Shown here one piece after another: positions 15,487 through 27,321 of a DNA stretch of 64,000 bases (position 1 is the stretch's first letter; the number at the start of each line of letters is the position of its first letter). This DNA comes from Eubacterium sp. GTDB lineage: Bacteria > Bacillota > Clostridia > Lachnospirales > Lachnospiraceae. The notes under the pieces are model-generated. The model did not search any database and was not told the DNA's origin. It saw only the letters and a list, made by a program, of their open reading frames with translations. The stretch lies in contig JAILAR010000006.1 in NCBI GenBank assembly GCA_024681515.1, forward strand, positions 1-64,000, given 5' to 3'. A program made the translations under genes and the position numbers.

Positions 15487-18159
15487 ATGACACACAAAAA
15501 ATGGAAGGATATGCTGAATAATCCGAATTATCCCATCAAGGATCGGATGTTTATCCTGATCGCTTCGGTGGCCCTGATGGCCATCATCATGGCGCTGGTG
15601 ATCCGCCTGATCATAGGGGAATCAAAGCTGGAAGTTCTGATCCTGGCAGGGGCACTGGTAGTATTCGGCATGATCGTATATCTTTCGGTCCGACATGAAA
15701 AAGTTTATATCGGTGCACGGATCACGGGAACGCTGATGGTATATTCATTGCTTCCGATCATGTTTTTTACATTCGGTGGCATCTACAGCGGAACTCCTCT
15801 CTGGTTCCTGTTCTGCACTCTTTTTATCACACTCACGGTATCAGGTGCGTATATGTGGTTCCTGCTGATCTCCGATATTGCAGTGTGCCTGTTCTGCTTT
15901 ATCATGACCTATACCCATCCGTCCCTGGAGGGCACCCATTCCAGAGCCGGTGAGTACGTGGATATGGGGACGGCCCTTCTCATGGTGACTACCCTGATCG
16001 TCATGATGCTCCGGTTCGTGGGCAAGGTGCATGCGGACCTGATCAAAGAATCCGAAGAGCAGAAGCGGGAGATCGAGGAAATGAGTGCGGCCCAGAACCG
16101 GTTCTTCTCCAGTATGAGCCATGAGATCCGGACGCCCATCAATACCATTATCGGTTTGAATGAAATGATCCTGCGGGAAGACATCTCCGATGAGGTGGCG
16201 GAGGATGCTGCGAACATCCAGGATGCCGGCAAGATGCTTCTGCATACCATCAACGATATCCTGGATATGTCCAAGATCCAGGCGGGACAGCTGGATGTGA
16301 CACCGGTAACCTACAGGACCGGGGATATGCTTTCCGGCATCGTGGGCATGCACTGGCTGAAGGCAAAGGAAAAGGGACTGCTGTTCCATACCAGCGTGGC
16401 GCCTGACGTTCCTTCGGAACTGTACGGGGATGAGATCCGGATCAAACAGATCCTGATCAACCTGCTGAATAATGCGATAAAGTATACGGCAAACGGTTCC
16501 GTCACCCTGTCGATCCAGTGCGAAAAGATCGACAAGGATACGGTACGGATGATCTATTCGGTTGCGGATACCGGCATGGGAATCCGGAAGGAGAGTATCC
16601 CGTATCTTTTCTCGGCGTTCCGTCGGGTGGATGAGGAGAAGAATCGTTACATCGAAGGGACCGGCCTCGGTCTGTCCATCGTAAAGCGACTGGTGGATCT
16701 GATGGAAGGAACCATCACCGTAAACAGTATTTACACCCGGGGCTCCACCTTTGTGGTTGAGATCCCGCAGAAGGTGGTAAACCCCGAGGCCATCGGCAAT
16801 CTGGATATGGATCAGCGGCAGAAGTCCAGAGAGCGCGAGGTTTATCATCAGAGCTTTACCGCCCCGGAAGCGCGGGTACTGGTGGTGGATGATAATGCCT
16901 CAAACCTCCTGGTGGTAACGAAGCTGCTCAGGGACACACAGGTGCAGCTGGATACTTCCACCAGCGGCGCGGATGCACTGATGAAGACCCTTTCCACGGA
17001 GTATCAGGTGATCTTTATGGATCATATGATGCCGGAAATGGATGGTATCGAATGTCTGCACAAGCTGCGGGCACAGACCGGCGGACTCTGTAAGGACGCA
17101 AAGGTGGTAGCCTTCACGGCAAATGCCGGCAGCGAGAATAAAGAGCTGTATCAGAAGGAAGGGTTCGACGGGTATCTTACAAAGCCGATCTCGGGGGAGG
17201 CGCTGGAACAGGAACTGGGACGGCTGCTTCCACGGGAACTGGTACATTTTACAAAGGCCAAGAAGGATGTGCTGGAAGAGAGTATGCAGTGGATCAACAA
17301 CCGACGGAAGAAGGCGGCGGTTGTGATCACTACGGAGAGTGTTGCGGACATTCCGAAGTCGCTTCGGGAGCAGCATCATGTGGTGGTGGTACCGCATGTG
17401 GTGAAGACCAGCGACGGCATGTTCCGGGACGGAGTGGAGATCGAAACGAAGGGGTTCCTTGCTTATATGCGTGATGAATCCAAGACGGCTACGATCATAA
17501 CACCTTCTGCAGAGACCTACGAACTGTTTTATGCAAAGCAGCTGGAGCGGGCAAATCACGTGATCCATATCGCCTCCTCTTCTCAGATGGAGGGGACGGC
17601 GTATCCCGTGGCGGCTGAAGCGGCGCGGGCGTTTGATAATGTTTCGGTGGTGGATTCCGGGCAGGTATCCGGCGGCGTAGGCATGCTGGCGCTCCTGGCG
17701 AGCCAGCTGGCAGAAGACGGCAAGAGTTCTGTGGAGATCCTTGCGGTTCTGGAAAAGCAGAAAGCGAAGATCAATACCAGCTTTATCATTCGGAATCTGG
17801 ACTATCTGGCGCGTTCCAATACCGTGAGCAAAAGGGTTGCCTATACGACCAGAGCGTTGCTTGCGCATCCGACCGTCAAGGTGAAGAAAGGAAAACTCGT
17901 TCCGGGAAAATCCTGCCATGGATCCATGGAGAGATCCTGGAGCTCGTATATTGAGGAAACGTTGGATGTTGCGGAGGATATCGATAAGAGTCTGGTGATC
18001 GTGCTTTACTCAGGCATCACCATGGCGGACCGGGATTATATCCGCGGGGAACTTGCCGGCCGGATCCATTTCAATCAGGTGATCTTCCAGCAGGCTTCGG
18101 TGGTCGTCGCATGCTACTTCGGAGAGGGAGCCATCGGATTGGTTTTCATGACAAGATGA
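15487..18159 (+). CDS. Hybrid histidine kinase fused to a DegV domain
   Basis: About six membrane segments fill residues 18-180. HisKA (MSHEIRTPINTIIGLNEMI, about 212), HATPase (NNAIKYTANG, GTGLGLSIVKRL) and a receiver (VVDDNASN, FMDHMMPEMDG, about 510) are all canonical. From about residue 608 to the end the protein is a DegV domain: ITTESVADIPKSL, PSAETYELFY, IASSSQMEGTAY, VVDSGQVSGGVGMLAL and FIIRNLDYLARSNTVSK match that family in order. DegV (FakB-type) proteins bind a fatty acid, in FakB for delivery to the FakA kinase. Stand-alone DegV proteins are about 280 residues, as here. Lipid sensing by the kinase is inferred. The gene is 30 nt after the other hybrid kinase. Confidence 0.9.
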   Translation: MTHKKWKDMLNNPNYPIKDRMFILIASVALMAIIMALVIRLIIGESKLEVLILAGALVVFGMIVYLSVRHEKVYIGARITGTLMVYSLLPIMFFTFGGIYSGTPLWFLFCTLFITLTVSGAYMWFLLISDIAVCLFCFIMTYTHPSLEGTHSRAGEYVDMGTALLMVTTLIVMMLRFVGKVHADLIKESEEQKREIEEMSAAQNRFFSSMSHEIRTPINTIIGLNEMILREDISDEVAEDAANIQDAGKMLLHTINDILDMSKIQAGQLDVTPVTYRTGDMLSGIVGMHWLKAKEKGLLFHTSVAPDVPSELYGDEIRIKQILINLLNNAIKYTANGSVTLSIQCEKIDKDTVRMIYSVADTGMGIRKESIPYLFSAFRRVDEEKNRYIEGTGLGLSIVKRLVDLMEGTITVNSIYTRGSTFVVEIPQKVVNPEAIGNLDMDQRQKSREREVYHQSFTAPEARVLVVDDNASNLLVVTKLLRDTQVQLDTSTSGADALMKTLSTEYQVIFMDHMMPEMDGIECLHKLRAQTGGLCKDAKVVAFTANAGSENKELYQKEGFDGYLTKPISGEALEQELGRLLPRELVHFTKAKKDVLEESMQWINNRRKKAAVVITTESVADIPKSLREQHHVVVVPHVVKTSDGMFRDGVEIETKGFLAYMRDESKTATIITPSAETYELFYAKQLERANHVIHIASSSQMEGTAYPVAAEAARAFDNVSVVDSGQVSGGVGMLALLASQLAEDGKSSVEILAVLEKQKAKINTSFIIRNLDYLARSNTVSKRVAYTTRALLAHPTVKVKKGKLVPGKSCHGSMERSWSSYIEETLDVAEDIDKSLVIVLYSGITMADRDYIRGELAGRIHFNQVIFQQASVVVACYFGEGAIGLVFMTR

Positions 18160-18172
18160 GGAGATTATTAAT

Positions 18173-19228
18173 TTGACACAGGTAGATCTGATCACCGGTT
18201 TCCTCGGTGCGGGCAAGACCACATTTCTTTTGGATTATGCAAAGGAACTGGCATCGCGCGGAGAGAGGATCGGGATTATCGAAAATGATTACGGAGCCAT
18301 AAACGTGGACCTTCTGCTCCTGCACCGGGAGCTGGGAGACAGGTGCCGTCTGGAAATGGTCATCGGAGGGGATCCGGACTGTCATCGGCGGCGCCTGAAG
18401 ACAAAGCTGATCGCCATGGGCGTGGACCGGTATGACCGGGTTCTGGTGGAACCCTCCGGCATCTTTGATGTGGATGAGTTCCTGGATCTGCTTTACGAAG
18501 AACCTCTGGAGCGGCTGATGTCGCTTGGAAATGTGATTGCGGTCGTGGATGCAGAGGCGGCTCTGACACAGGCCGGGCAGGGGGACAGAATTGCCCCGAC
18601 TGCCGATGCTTCCGACAAAGTTGACGTTGAAACCGGTTTGCACAGGGACTCTGCAGAGACACGCTACGTTTTGGCGGAGGAACTGACAAAAGCCGGTTGT
18701 GTGGTGTTCAGTAAGGCAGAGAGCCTCTCGGGGAAAGATCTGTCACTGGTGACGGAATACCTGAATGCATGTCTGGAGGAGATCGGCTGCCGGAGGAAAC
18801 TGACAGACGCAGAGATCCTTCGGAAAAAAGCAGAGGGCCTCATGGCAGAGGATTTTGACCGGCTGCTGGCAGCCGGAAGCAGAGATTATGCGTACGTGAA
18901 ACGGACAGTTCTGTCAGAAGGAGAGTTTCGCTCGGTATTCTTCTTTCATCCGGTGCTTCCGGAGGGGGCTCCATCGGAGCTGCTCCGTCGGATCTTTGAA
19001 GACCCTCTCTGCGGGAAGCTGGCAAGGATCAAGGGATTTACATTATCGGATCCATCGGGTGACGGGACAAAGGAGGCTCCCTGGCTGGAGATCAATGCCA
19101 CGCGGGAAAAAGTGGAATTAAGGCCCAGCCCGGTGGGACAGCCGGTGATCATCGCCATAGGTGAAAACCTGGATGAGAGTCGGATCGGAAGCTACTGGGC
19201 TTCCTACGAAAACGAATACCGCGGATAA
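18173..19228 (+). CDS. CobW/G3E-type P-loop GTPase
   Basis: The start is TTG, preceded by GAGGAG 9 nt upstream. The Walker A motif is LITGFLGAGKTT at residues 6-17; GGDPDCHRRRLKTKL and VLVEPSGIFDVDEF match the G3E family. These GTPases deliver metals to enzymes or act in cobalamin and zinc homeostasis. The usual CXCC metal motif is absent; a single Cys occurs in GGDPDCHRRR. A hydrophilic insertion (about residues 135-162, TADASDKVDVETG) interrupts the region after the switch. The gene sits 13 nt after the kinase-DegV gene and 28 nt before mntP, so a link to metal balance is possible. The metal is not known. Confidence 0.82.
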   Translation: MTQVDLITGFLGAGKTTFLLDYAKELASRGERIGIIENDYGAINVDLLLLHRELGDRCRLEMVIGGDPDCHRRRLKTKLIAMGVDRYDRVLVEPSGIFDVDEFLDLLYEEPLERLMSLGNVIAVVDAEAALTQAGQGDRIAPTADASDKVDVETGLHRDSAETRYVLAEELTKAGCVVFSKAESLSGKDLSLVTEYLNACLEEIGCRRKLTDAEILRKKAEGLMAEDFDRLLAAGSRDYAYVKRTVLSEGEFRSVFFFHPVLPEGAPSELLRRIFEDPLCGKLARIKGFTLSDPSGDGTKEAPWLEINATREKVELRPSPVGQPVIIAIGENLDESRIGSYWASYENEYRG

Positions 19229-19256
19229 CACAAAGAAAACTGGAAGGTACAGGTCG

Positions 19257-19850
19257 TTGGAAATTGTCAGATTTATAGTAAACAGTGTGCTGCTCGGGGC
19301 CGGGCTGGCCATGGATGCTTTTTCGGTCTCTGTCGTAAACGGCATGCATGAACCGGGGATGTCCTCCGGAAAGAAGCTGAAGATCGCAGGTGTTTTTGCG
19401 GGCTTTCAGACCCTGATGCCACTACTTGGCTGGGTACTGGTACATACCCTGCTGCAGCTGATCAGGCAGGCGGAGGGTTGGATCCCCTGGATCGCATTTG
19501 TACTTCTCTTTTTGATCGGTGGGAAGATGGTACTGGAAGGGATCACGAATTCCGGGGATGACAGATCGGAGCTGACAAAGCACCGGCTGACACCTGCAGT
19601 TCTGGTGGTGCAGGGGATCGCTACCTCCATCGATGCGCTTTCCGTAGGGTTCACCATCGCAGACTATAAGATCTGGGCGGCGATCATCGCGGGACTGATC
19701 ATCGGTATAGTTACATTTGTGATCTGCCGTGTCGGACTGGTTTTGGGCGTGAAGGTCGGGACGAAGCTGAACCGCCATGCATCGATCATCGGCGGGATCA
19801 TCCTGATCGGGATCGGAGTGGAAATCCTGATCTCGCATTTGGTCGGCTGA
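19257..19850 (+). CDS. mntP: Manganese efflux pump MntP
   Basis: The ORF track starts at 19161 inside the upstream gene. I choose TTG at 19257 because GGAAGG lies 9 nt before it and the resulting 197 residues equal the normal MntP length. Six membrane helices are visible; the family aspartates are in GLAMDAFSVSVVNG and ATSIDALSVGF, an internal duplication. MntP exports Mn2+ from the cytoplasm. No yybP-ykoY riboswitch was seen upstream; the gene is probably read from the preceding one. Pairing with a G3E GTPase fits a metal-related unit. Confidence 0.88.
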   Translation: MEIVRFIVNSVLLGAGLAMDAFSVSVVNGMHEPGMSSGKKLKIAGVFAGFQTLMPLLGWVLVHTLLQLIRQAEGWIPWIAFVLLFLIGGKMVLEGITNSGDDRSELTKHRLTPAVLVVQGIATSIDALSVGFTIADYKIWAAIIAGLIIGIVTFVICRVGLVLGVKVGTKLNRHASIIGGIILIGIGVEILISHLVG

Positions 19851-19923
19851 TCGTCGCGGGATCGGCATTTCACAGGGGAAGGAAGAGGTTGCAGGCAGAT
19901 TGTACCGGGGGGTGAAATCGAAT

Positions 19924-21264
19924 ATGCTGAAGGATTATACATTTGAATATGAGAAGAAACTTCGTACGCCGGAGGAAGCGGCTGCGGTGGTAAAGAGCGG
20001 AGACTGGGTGGATTACACCAGTTCTCTGGGCAAGCCCGTGCTGCTGGACGAGGCTCTCAGTAAAAGACGGGATGAGCTGAAAGATGTGAAGATCCGGGGA
20101 AATCTGATCGAAGGACCGATCCATGTGGCCGAGTGTGATGAAACACAGGAGCATTTTGTTTATCACAGCTGGCACTGCTCTTCGTATGAACGGAAGCTTT
20201 GTGACCGTGGTCTTTGCTACTATATTCCTACGGTCTTCCACAACAACGCTGCATACTACGAGTTCTTTATCAAGGTCAACGTGGTGATGGTCAGTGTGTC
20301 TCCCATGGATAAGCACGGGTTCTTTAATTTTTCCGTAAATACAGGTGTGGCCGGTCCGATCTGCAGGAAGGCAGATATCGTGATCGTTGAGGTGAACGAG
20401 AATATGCCGAAGATCCATGGCGGCTACGATGAATGCATCCATGTGTCGGAGGTGGATTATATCGTGGAAGGACACCATGAGCCGTTTCCGGACATGATGC
20501 CCGTCCGCGTCACAGAGAAGGACCGGAAGATCGCGGAGAACATCCTGCCGTATATCGTGAATGGGGCGACCCTTCAGCTGGGTATCGGCAGTGTGCCGAA
20601 TGCCATCGGGGAGCTGATCGCGCAGTCGGATCTGACGGATCTCGGTATGCACACAGAGCTTTGTACGGATGCGTATCTGGAACTGTACCGGTCCGGCAGG
20701 ATCACCAACAAGAAAAAGAATCTGGACAAGGGCAAGGGTGTGTTCGGATGTGCGGTGGGGTCGAATGAACTGTATGAATTCCTGGATGATAATCACGGGA
20801 TCGCAGCCTATCCGCTGGAGTACGTGAACCGGCCGAGCATCATCGCACAGCTGGATAATATGGTGTCCATCAACGGATGTGTGGCGGTAGATCTTTACGG
20901 ACAGGTGGCTGCGGAATCCGCTGGCTCCAGGCAGATCAGCGGAACCGGCGGGCAGCTGGACTTTCTGGCCGGGGCTTCGGCGTCCCGGGGCGGTAAGGCA
21001 TTTATCTGTATGAAATCCACGTATCATGACAAGGAAGGAAATGTGCACTCCAGGATCCGCCCGCAGTTTGACGGGGATATCATCACTTCTCCGCGAAGCC
21101 AGGTCTATTTTATCGTAACGGAGTATGGCGTGGTGAATCTGGAAGGGATGTCCACCTGGGAGAGAGCGGAGCTGCTGATCAGTATCGCGCATCCGGATTT
21201 CCGGGATGCGCTGATCCGTGAAGCAGAGGAACGGAAGATCTGGAGACGGTCGAGTAAGCGATAG
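19924..21264 (+). CDS. Butyryl-CoA:acetate / 4-hydroxybutyrate-type CoA-transferase
   Basis: The start is set at ATG 19924 with GGGGGGTG upstream, not at the track start of 19900. The 446-residue protein belongs to the acetyl-CoA hydrolase/transferase family: GIGSVPNAIGEL, GMHTELCTDAYLELY (catalytic-type Glu), GTGGQLDFLAGA and FIVTEYGVVNLEG. Members move CoA between butyryl-CoA or 4-hydroxybutyryl-CoA and acetate, the last step of butyrate formation in many Lachnospiraceae. Which acyl group is used cannot be decided from sequence alone. No other butyrate genes are adjacent. The gene is single, about 70 nt after mntP. Confidence 0.85.
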   Translation: MLKDYTFEYEKKLRTPEEAAAVVKSGDWVDYTSSLGKPVLLDEALSKRRDELKDVKIRGNLIEGPIHVAECDETQEHFVYHSWHCSSYERKLCDRGLCYYIPTVFHNNAAYYEFFIKVNVVMVSVSPMDKHGFFNFSVNTGVAGPICRKADIVIVEVNENMPKIHGGYDECIHVSEVDYIVEGHHEPFPDMMPVRVTEKDRKIAENILPYIVNGATLQLGIGSVPNAIGELIAQSDLTDLGMHTELCTDAYLELYRSGRITNKKKNLDKGKGVFGCAVGSNELYEFLDDNHGIAAYPLEYVNRPSIIAQLDNMVSINGCVAVDLYGQVAAESAGSRQISGTGGQLDFLAGASASRGGKAFICMKSTYHDKEGNVHSRIRPQFDGDIITSPRSQVYFIVTEYGVVNLEGMSTWERAELLISIAHPDFRDALIREAEERKIWRRSSKR

Positions 21265-21292
21265 ACAGGCACGCAGTATGGAATCAATATAT

Positions 21293-22444
21293 ATGAAACG
21301 AAAATGTTGGACCTGTGTAATTGCAGGAATCTTATTATTGGTGTTCGGAGCGTTGGCTTTGGATGCCGGTTTTGTGGTGGAAGCCGCTGCGATCGCTGAA
21401 ACAAGATCAGTCGGAGGTACAATCCGAACCGGATGGATACGGGACGGCGGAGACTGGTACTATTATTCTGAGGACGGTGTAAAACAGACCGGTTGGGTGC
21501 AGGTGGGAAATGACTGGTATTTCATGGACTTCCGCGGTGTGATGCAGACCGGCTGGCAGAAGCTGGGCGGAAGATGGTTTTATTTCCGGAAGAATGGAAC
21601 GATGCTTACCGGTTGGAAGCAGGAGAAGGGATACTGGTTTTTCCTGAAAGCTTCCGGGGCCCTGACCATCGGCTGGCAGCAGATCGGCGGAAGATGGTAT
21701 TTCTTCGGGCAGACCGGACGGATGCTGACGGGCTGGAGATGTATCGGCGGAAAGTGGTATTTCTTCGAGGAGACCGGCTGCATGGCAGCGGATGTCTGGC
21801 TGGGGGATTACTATCTGGATGAAAACGGTGTCTGGGATCCGGAGGCAGGGAAGAAACCGCGAGGGTCGGCAAAGCTGGATGTGGCATGTATCCTGCAAAA
21901 GCCGGAGCTTCCCAACGGATGCGAGGTGACCTCTCTGGCCATCGTGCTGAATCACCTGGGATTTCCCATCTCGAAGGGGGCGCTGGCTGACGGATTTCTG
22001 CCACAGGGAAGGATCGGGAGCACTTCCCCATATGATGCATATATCGGTAATCCCAGGAATAAGGACGCGTCCTGGTACTGTTACAGTCCGGTGATCGTGA
22101 AATGTGCCAACGGATATCTGGCAACGCAGGGGACGGACCGGAGGGCAGAGGATCTGACAGGAAGTGATTTTGATCAGCTGCTGATCGAACTGGACCGCGG
22201 AAATCCGGTGATCTTCTGGGCGACAACGTATATGAACAGTCCGTCGTACGGTTCGGACTGGGTGATAAACGGGAGGCATTACGTCCGCCACTGGAATCTG
22301 CACTGCATGGTCCTGACGGGGTATGATACAGAGCAGGATCTGGTGTATGTGGCGGATCCGCTTCGGGGAAATGTAACATATTCCCTGAGCCGGGCGAAGC
22401 TTCGGTATGAGCAGATCTATTCGCAGGCGGTGGTGATCCGATAA
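21293..22444 (+). CDS. Secreted cell-wall-binding repeat protein with C39-like peptidase domain
   Basis: A signal peptide is clear after MKRKCWTCVIAGILLLVFGAL. About six Trp/Tyr-rich 20-residue cell-wall-binding repeats follow (GWIRDGGDWYYYSEDGVKQT and similar). The C-terminal half is a C39_2-like cysteine peptidase: catalytic Cys in PNGCEVTSLAIVLNHLG, His in LHCMVLTGYD, and an Asp in VADPLRG. It is expected to act at the cell surface on peptides. An alternative in-frame ATG lies at 21278, and neither start has a strong ribosome site; a GTATGGAAT repeat fragment sits there. The substrate is unknown. Confidence 0.85.
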   Translation: MKRKCWTCVIAGILLLVFGALALDAGFVVEAAAIAETRSVGGTIRTGWIRDGGDWYYYSEDGVKQTGWVQVGNDWYFMDFRGVMQTGWQKLGGRWFYFRKNGTMLTGWKQEKGYWFFLKASGALTIGWQQIGGRWYFFGQTGRMLTGWRCIGGKWYFFEETGCMAADVWLGDYYLDENGVWDPEAGKKPRGSAKLDVACILQKPELPNGCEVTSLAIVLNHLGFPISKGALADGFLPQGRIGSTSPYDAYIGNPRNKDASWYCYSPVIVKCANGYLATQGTDRRAEDLTGSDFDQLLIELDRGNPVIFWATTYMNSPSYGSDWVINGRHYVRHWNLHCMVLTGYDTEQDLVYVADPLRGNVTYSLSRAKLRYEQIYSQAVVIR

Positions 22445-22533
22445 AATCATCGTATGGAATGATTATCATGGAGCACGAACTCGAATCGGAAACGTAAAGC
22501 GTATGATCTGTATATACGTGCGAAATGATAATT

Positions 22534-22555
22534 TACGGAGCGCCGACAATAGGCG
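22534..22555 (+). repeat. Partial small dispersed element upstream of lacZ
   Basis: ACGGAGCGCCGACAATAGGCG matches the hairpin half of the dispersed element, but the GTATGGAATAA tail is missing. The rest of the 160-nt gap before lacZ shows no clear promoter or riboswitch. Confidence 0.45.
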
Positions 22556-22601
22556 GTCACAAAGCATGCGAACACGAAGTGCGAGCGATAAAAAGGAGTA
22601 G

Positions 22602-25820
<3,219 letters not shown>

Positions 25821-25849
25821 GCGCGGACTGTATAAGTAGGAGGTAATTT

Positions 25850-26098
25850 ATGAAACACATTACATTTACACCGCAGGGCGTCTGCTCGCGGCAGATCGAT
25901 TTTGATCTGGATGAAGAAGGAAAACTGCACAACGTACGTTATATCGCCGGCTGCAACGGGAATCTGAAAGCGATCGGCCGCCTGGTGGAGGGAAAGGACG
26001 CAAAGGAGATCGCGGACATTCTTCGCGGAAATGACTGTCAGATGCGCGGCACCTCCTGTGCGGACCAGCTGGCTCAGGCCATCGATCAGGCGATTTAG
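25850..26098 (+). CDS. TSCPD-domain small protein (TIGR03905 type)
   Basis: An 82-residue protein with cysteines at VCSRQID, AGCNGNL, DCQMRG and TSCADQLAQAI. It matches the TSCPD domain also found at the end of some ribonucleotide reductases and as short free-standing proteins in Clostridia. The function is unknown. It has AGGAGG before the ATG and is followed 10 nt later by a HAD gene, so the two and the next gene likely form one transcript. Confidence 0.85.
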   Translation: MKHITFTPQGVCSRQIDFDLDEEGKLHNVRYIAGCNGNLKAIGRLVEGKDAKEIADILRGNDCQMRGTSCADQLAQAIDQAI

Positions 26099-26108
26099 GA
26101 GGCAGATT

Positions 26109-26708
26109 ATGACGATCGTATTTGATGTCGGAAATGTTCTGATCGATTTCAGGTACCGTGACCATATGCGGGATCTGGGCTTCTCCGAGCAGGCAGTGGA
26201 GGAACTTTCCCGGCGGATGGTGCTGACGGAATTCTGGAAAGAAATGGATCTCGGCGTCCGGATGGAGAAGGATGCGCTGGAGAAATTTACAGCAGAAATG
26301 CCGGAGTACAAGGAAGAGATCGAAACCTTCTGGGCACATACCGAGGGACTCGTAGCGGAATATCCTTATGCGGAGCCTTTGGTGAAGGGGCTGAAGGATG
26401 CGGGGAATCCGGTATACGTGCTCTCCAACTATCCGCAGGAGACCGCCGAGCGGCACTGGCCCACCTTTCGGTTTCTGAAGCATACGGACGGGCATATCAT
26501 TTCCGCGTATGAGAAGGTGGCAAAGCCGGATCCGAGGATGTACCGGCTTTTGGAATCCCGGTTTGGACTGGATCTTACGGATTGTCTCTTTATCGATGAC
26601 CGTCAGGAGAATATCGACGGCGCAAAGGCTTTGGGGATGCAGGGACTGCTCTTTACGGGGTATGAACAGTTGATAACGGATCTCCGTGCGAGAGGGATAC
26701 ACATTTAA
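26109..26708 (+). CDS. HAD-family phosphatase, YihX-like
   Basis: The track start at 26031 runs back into the upstream gene. ATG at 26109 with GGAGG is preferred and gives 199 residues opening MTIVFDVGNVLIDF. The nucleophile Asp is in FDVGNV, where the usual second Asp is replaced as in YihX-type sugar phosphatases. VLSNYP and a terminal FIDDRQENIDGAKALG complete the HAD motifs. The substrate may be a sugar phosphate such as glucose-1-phosphate; that is inferred from similarity to YihX only. Confidence 0.85.
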   Translation: MTIVFDVGNVLIDFRYRDHMRDLGFSEQAVEELSRRMVLTEFWKEMDLGVRMEKDALEKFTAEMPEYKEEIETFWAHTEGLVAEYPYAEPLVKGLKDAGNPVYVLSNYPQETAERHWPTFRFLKHTDGHIISAYEKVAKPDPRMYRLLESRFGLDLTDCLFIDDRQENIDGAKALGMQGLLFTGYEQLITDLRARGIHI

Positions 26709-26728
26709 ATACTATAAAGGAGGCAGAT

Positions 26729-27034
26729 ATGGTAAAGCACATCATCTTATGGACACTGAAGGACGAACTCTCCGCAGAGGAGAAGGAAAACGTAAAGCAG
26801 GGGATCAAGGAAGGCCTGGAAGGTCTGAAAGGTGTCGTTCCCGGGATCGTGGATATTCACGTAAATATTCATGGACTGGGCAGCTCCAATGCGGATCTGA
26901 TGCTGGATTCCACATTTGAGGATGAAGCGGCGCTGAAAAATTATGCAGTACACCCGGCACATGTGGCGGTTGCAAACGGCAAAGTGCGTCCTTTCACAAA
27001 GATCCGGAGCTGTCTGGACTTTGAAATGGAGTGA
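26729..27034 (+). CDS. Dabb-family (stress-responsive A/B barrel) protein
   Basis: The 101 residues begin MVKHIILWTLKDELS, the usual opening of the Dabb ferredoxin-like fold, and contain VHPAHVAVANGKVRP near the end, also typical. The family forms small dimeric barrels of mostly unknown role. AAGGAGG lies before the ATG. It is the last gene of the three-gene run from 25850. Confidence 0.88.
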   Translation: MVKHIILWTLKDELSAEEKENVKQGIKEGLEGLKGVVPGIVDIHVNIHGLGSSNADLMLDSTFEDEAALKNYAVHPAHVAVANGKVRPFTKIRSCLDFEME

Positions 27035-27117
27035 TCGGACCCTGTTTTGTCTCTTTTTTGCCCATATCGGCGAGATAAAGTAAACATACTGATATTTAAG
27101 TAATCTGACAAGTGATA

Positions 27118-27158
27118 GAGGAAGTGCACAAAAAATGGGCTGCGCACTTCCTCTTTTT
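27118..27158 (+). terminator. Rho-independent terminator
   Basis: GAGGAAGTGC pairs with GCACTTCCTC, followed by TTTTTG. It ends the run 25850-27034. Confidence 0.85.
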
Positions 27159-27240
27159 GTGCGTTTTGCTGATGCTTTTCAATTTTGTTACAAAAAGAGT
27201 GTAAATAATACATGAATGTTATGAAAAACGTGATAAAGTG

Positions 27241-27269
27241 TTGCAAAATTGTTACGCAAATGTTATGAT
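27241..27269 (+). promoter_or_regulatory. Promoter for the 3D-domain protein gene
   Basis: TTGCAA and TATGAT are spaced by 17 nt, about 50 nt before the start at 27322. Confidence 0.65.
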
Positions 27270-27321
27270 TTGTGTCGTGTTCTAAATCCATACAAAATTG
27301 CAAAGGAGAATTCAAGAAAAA

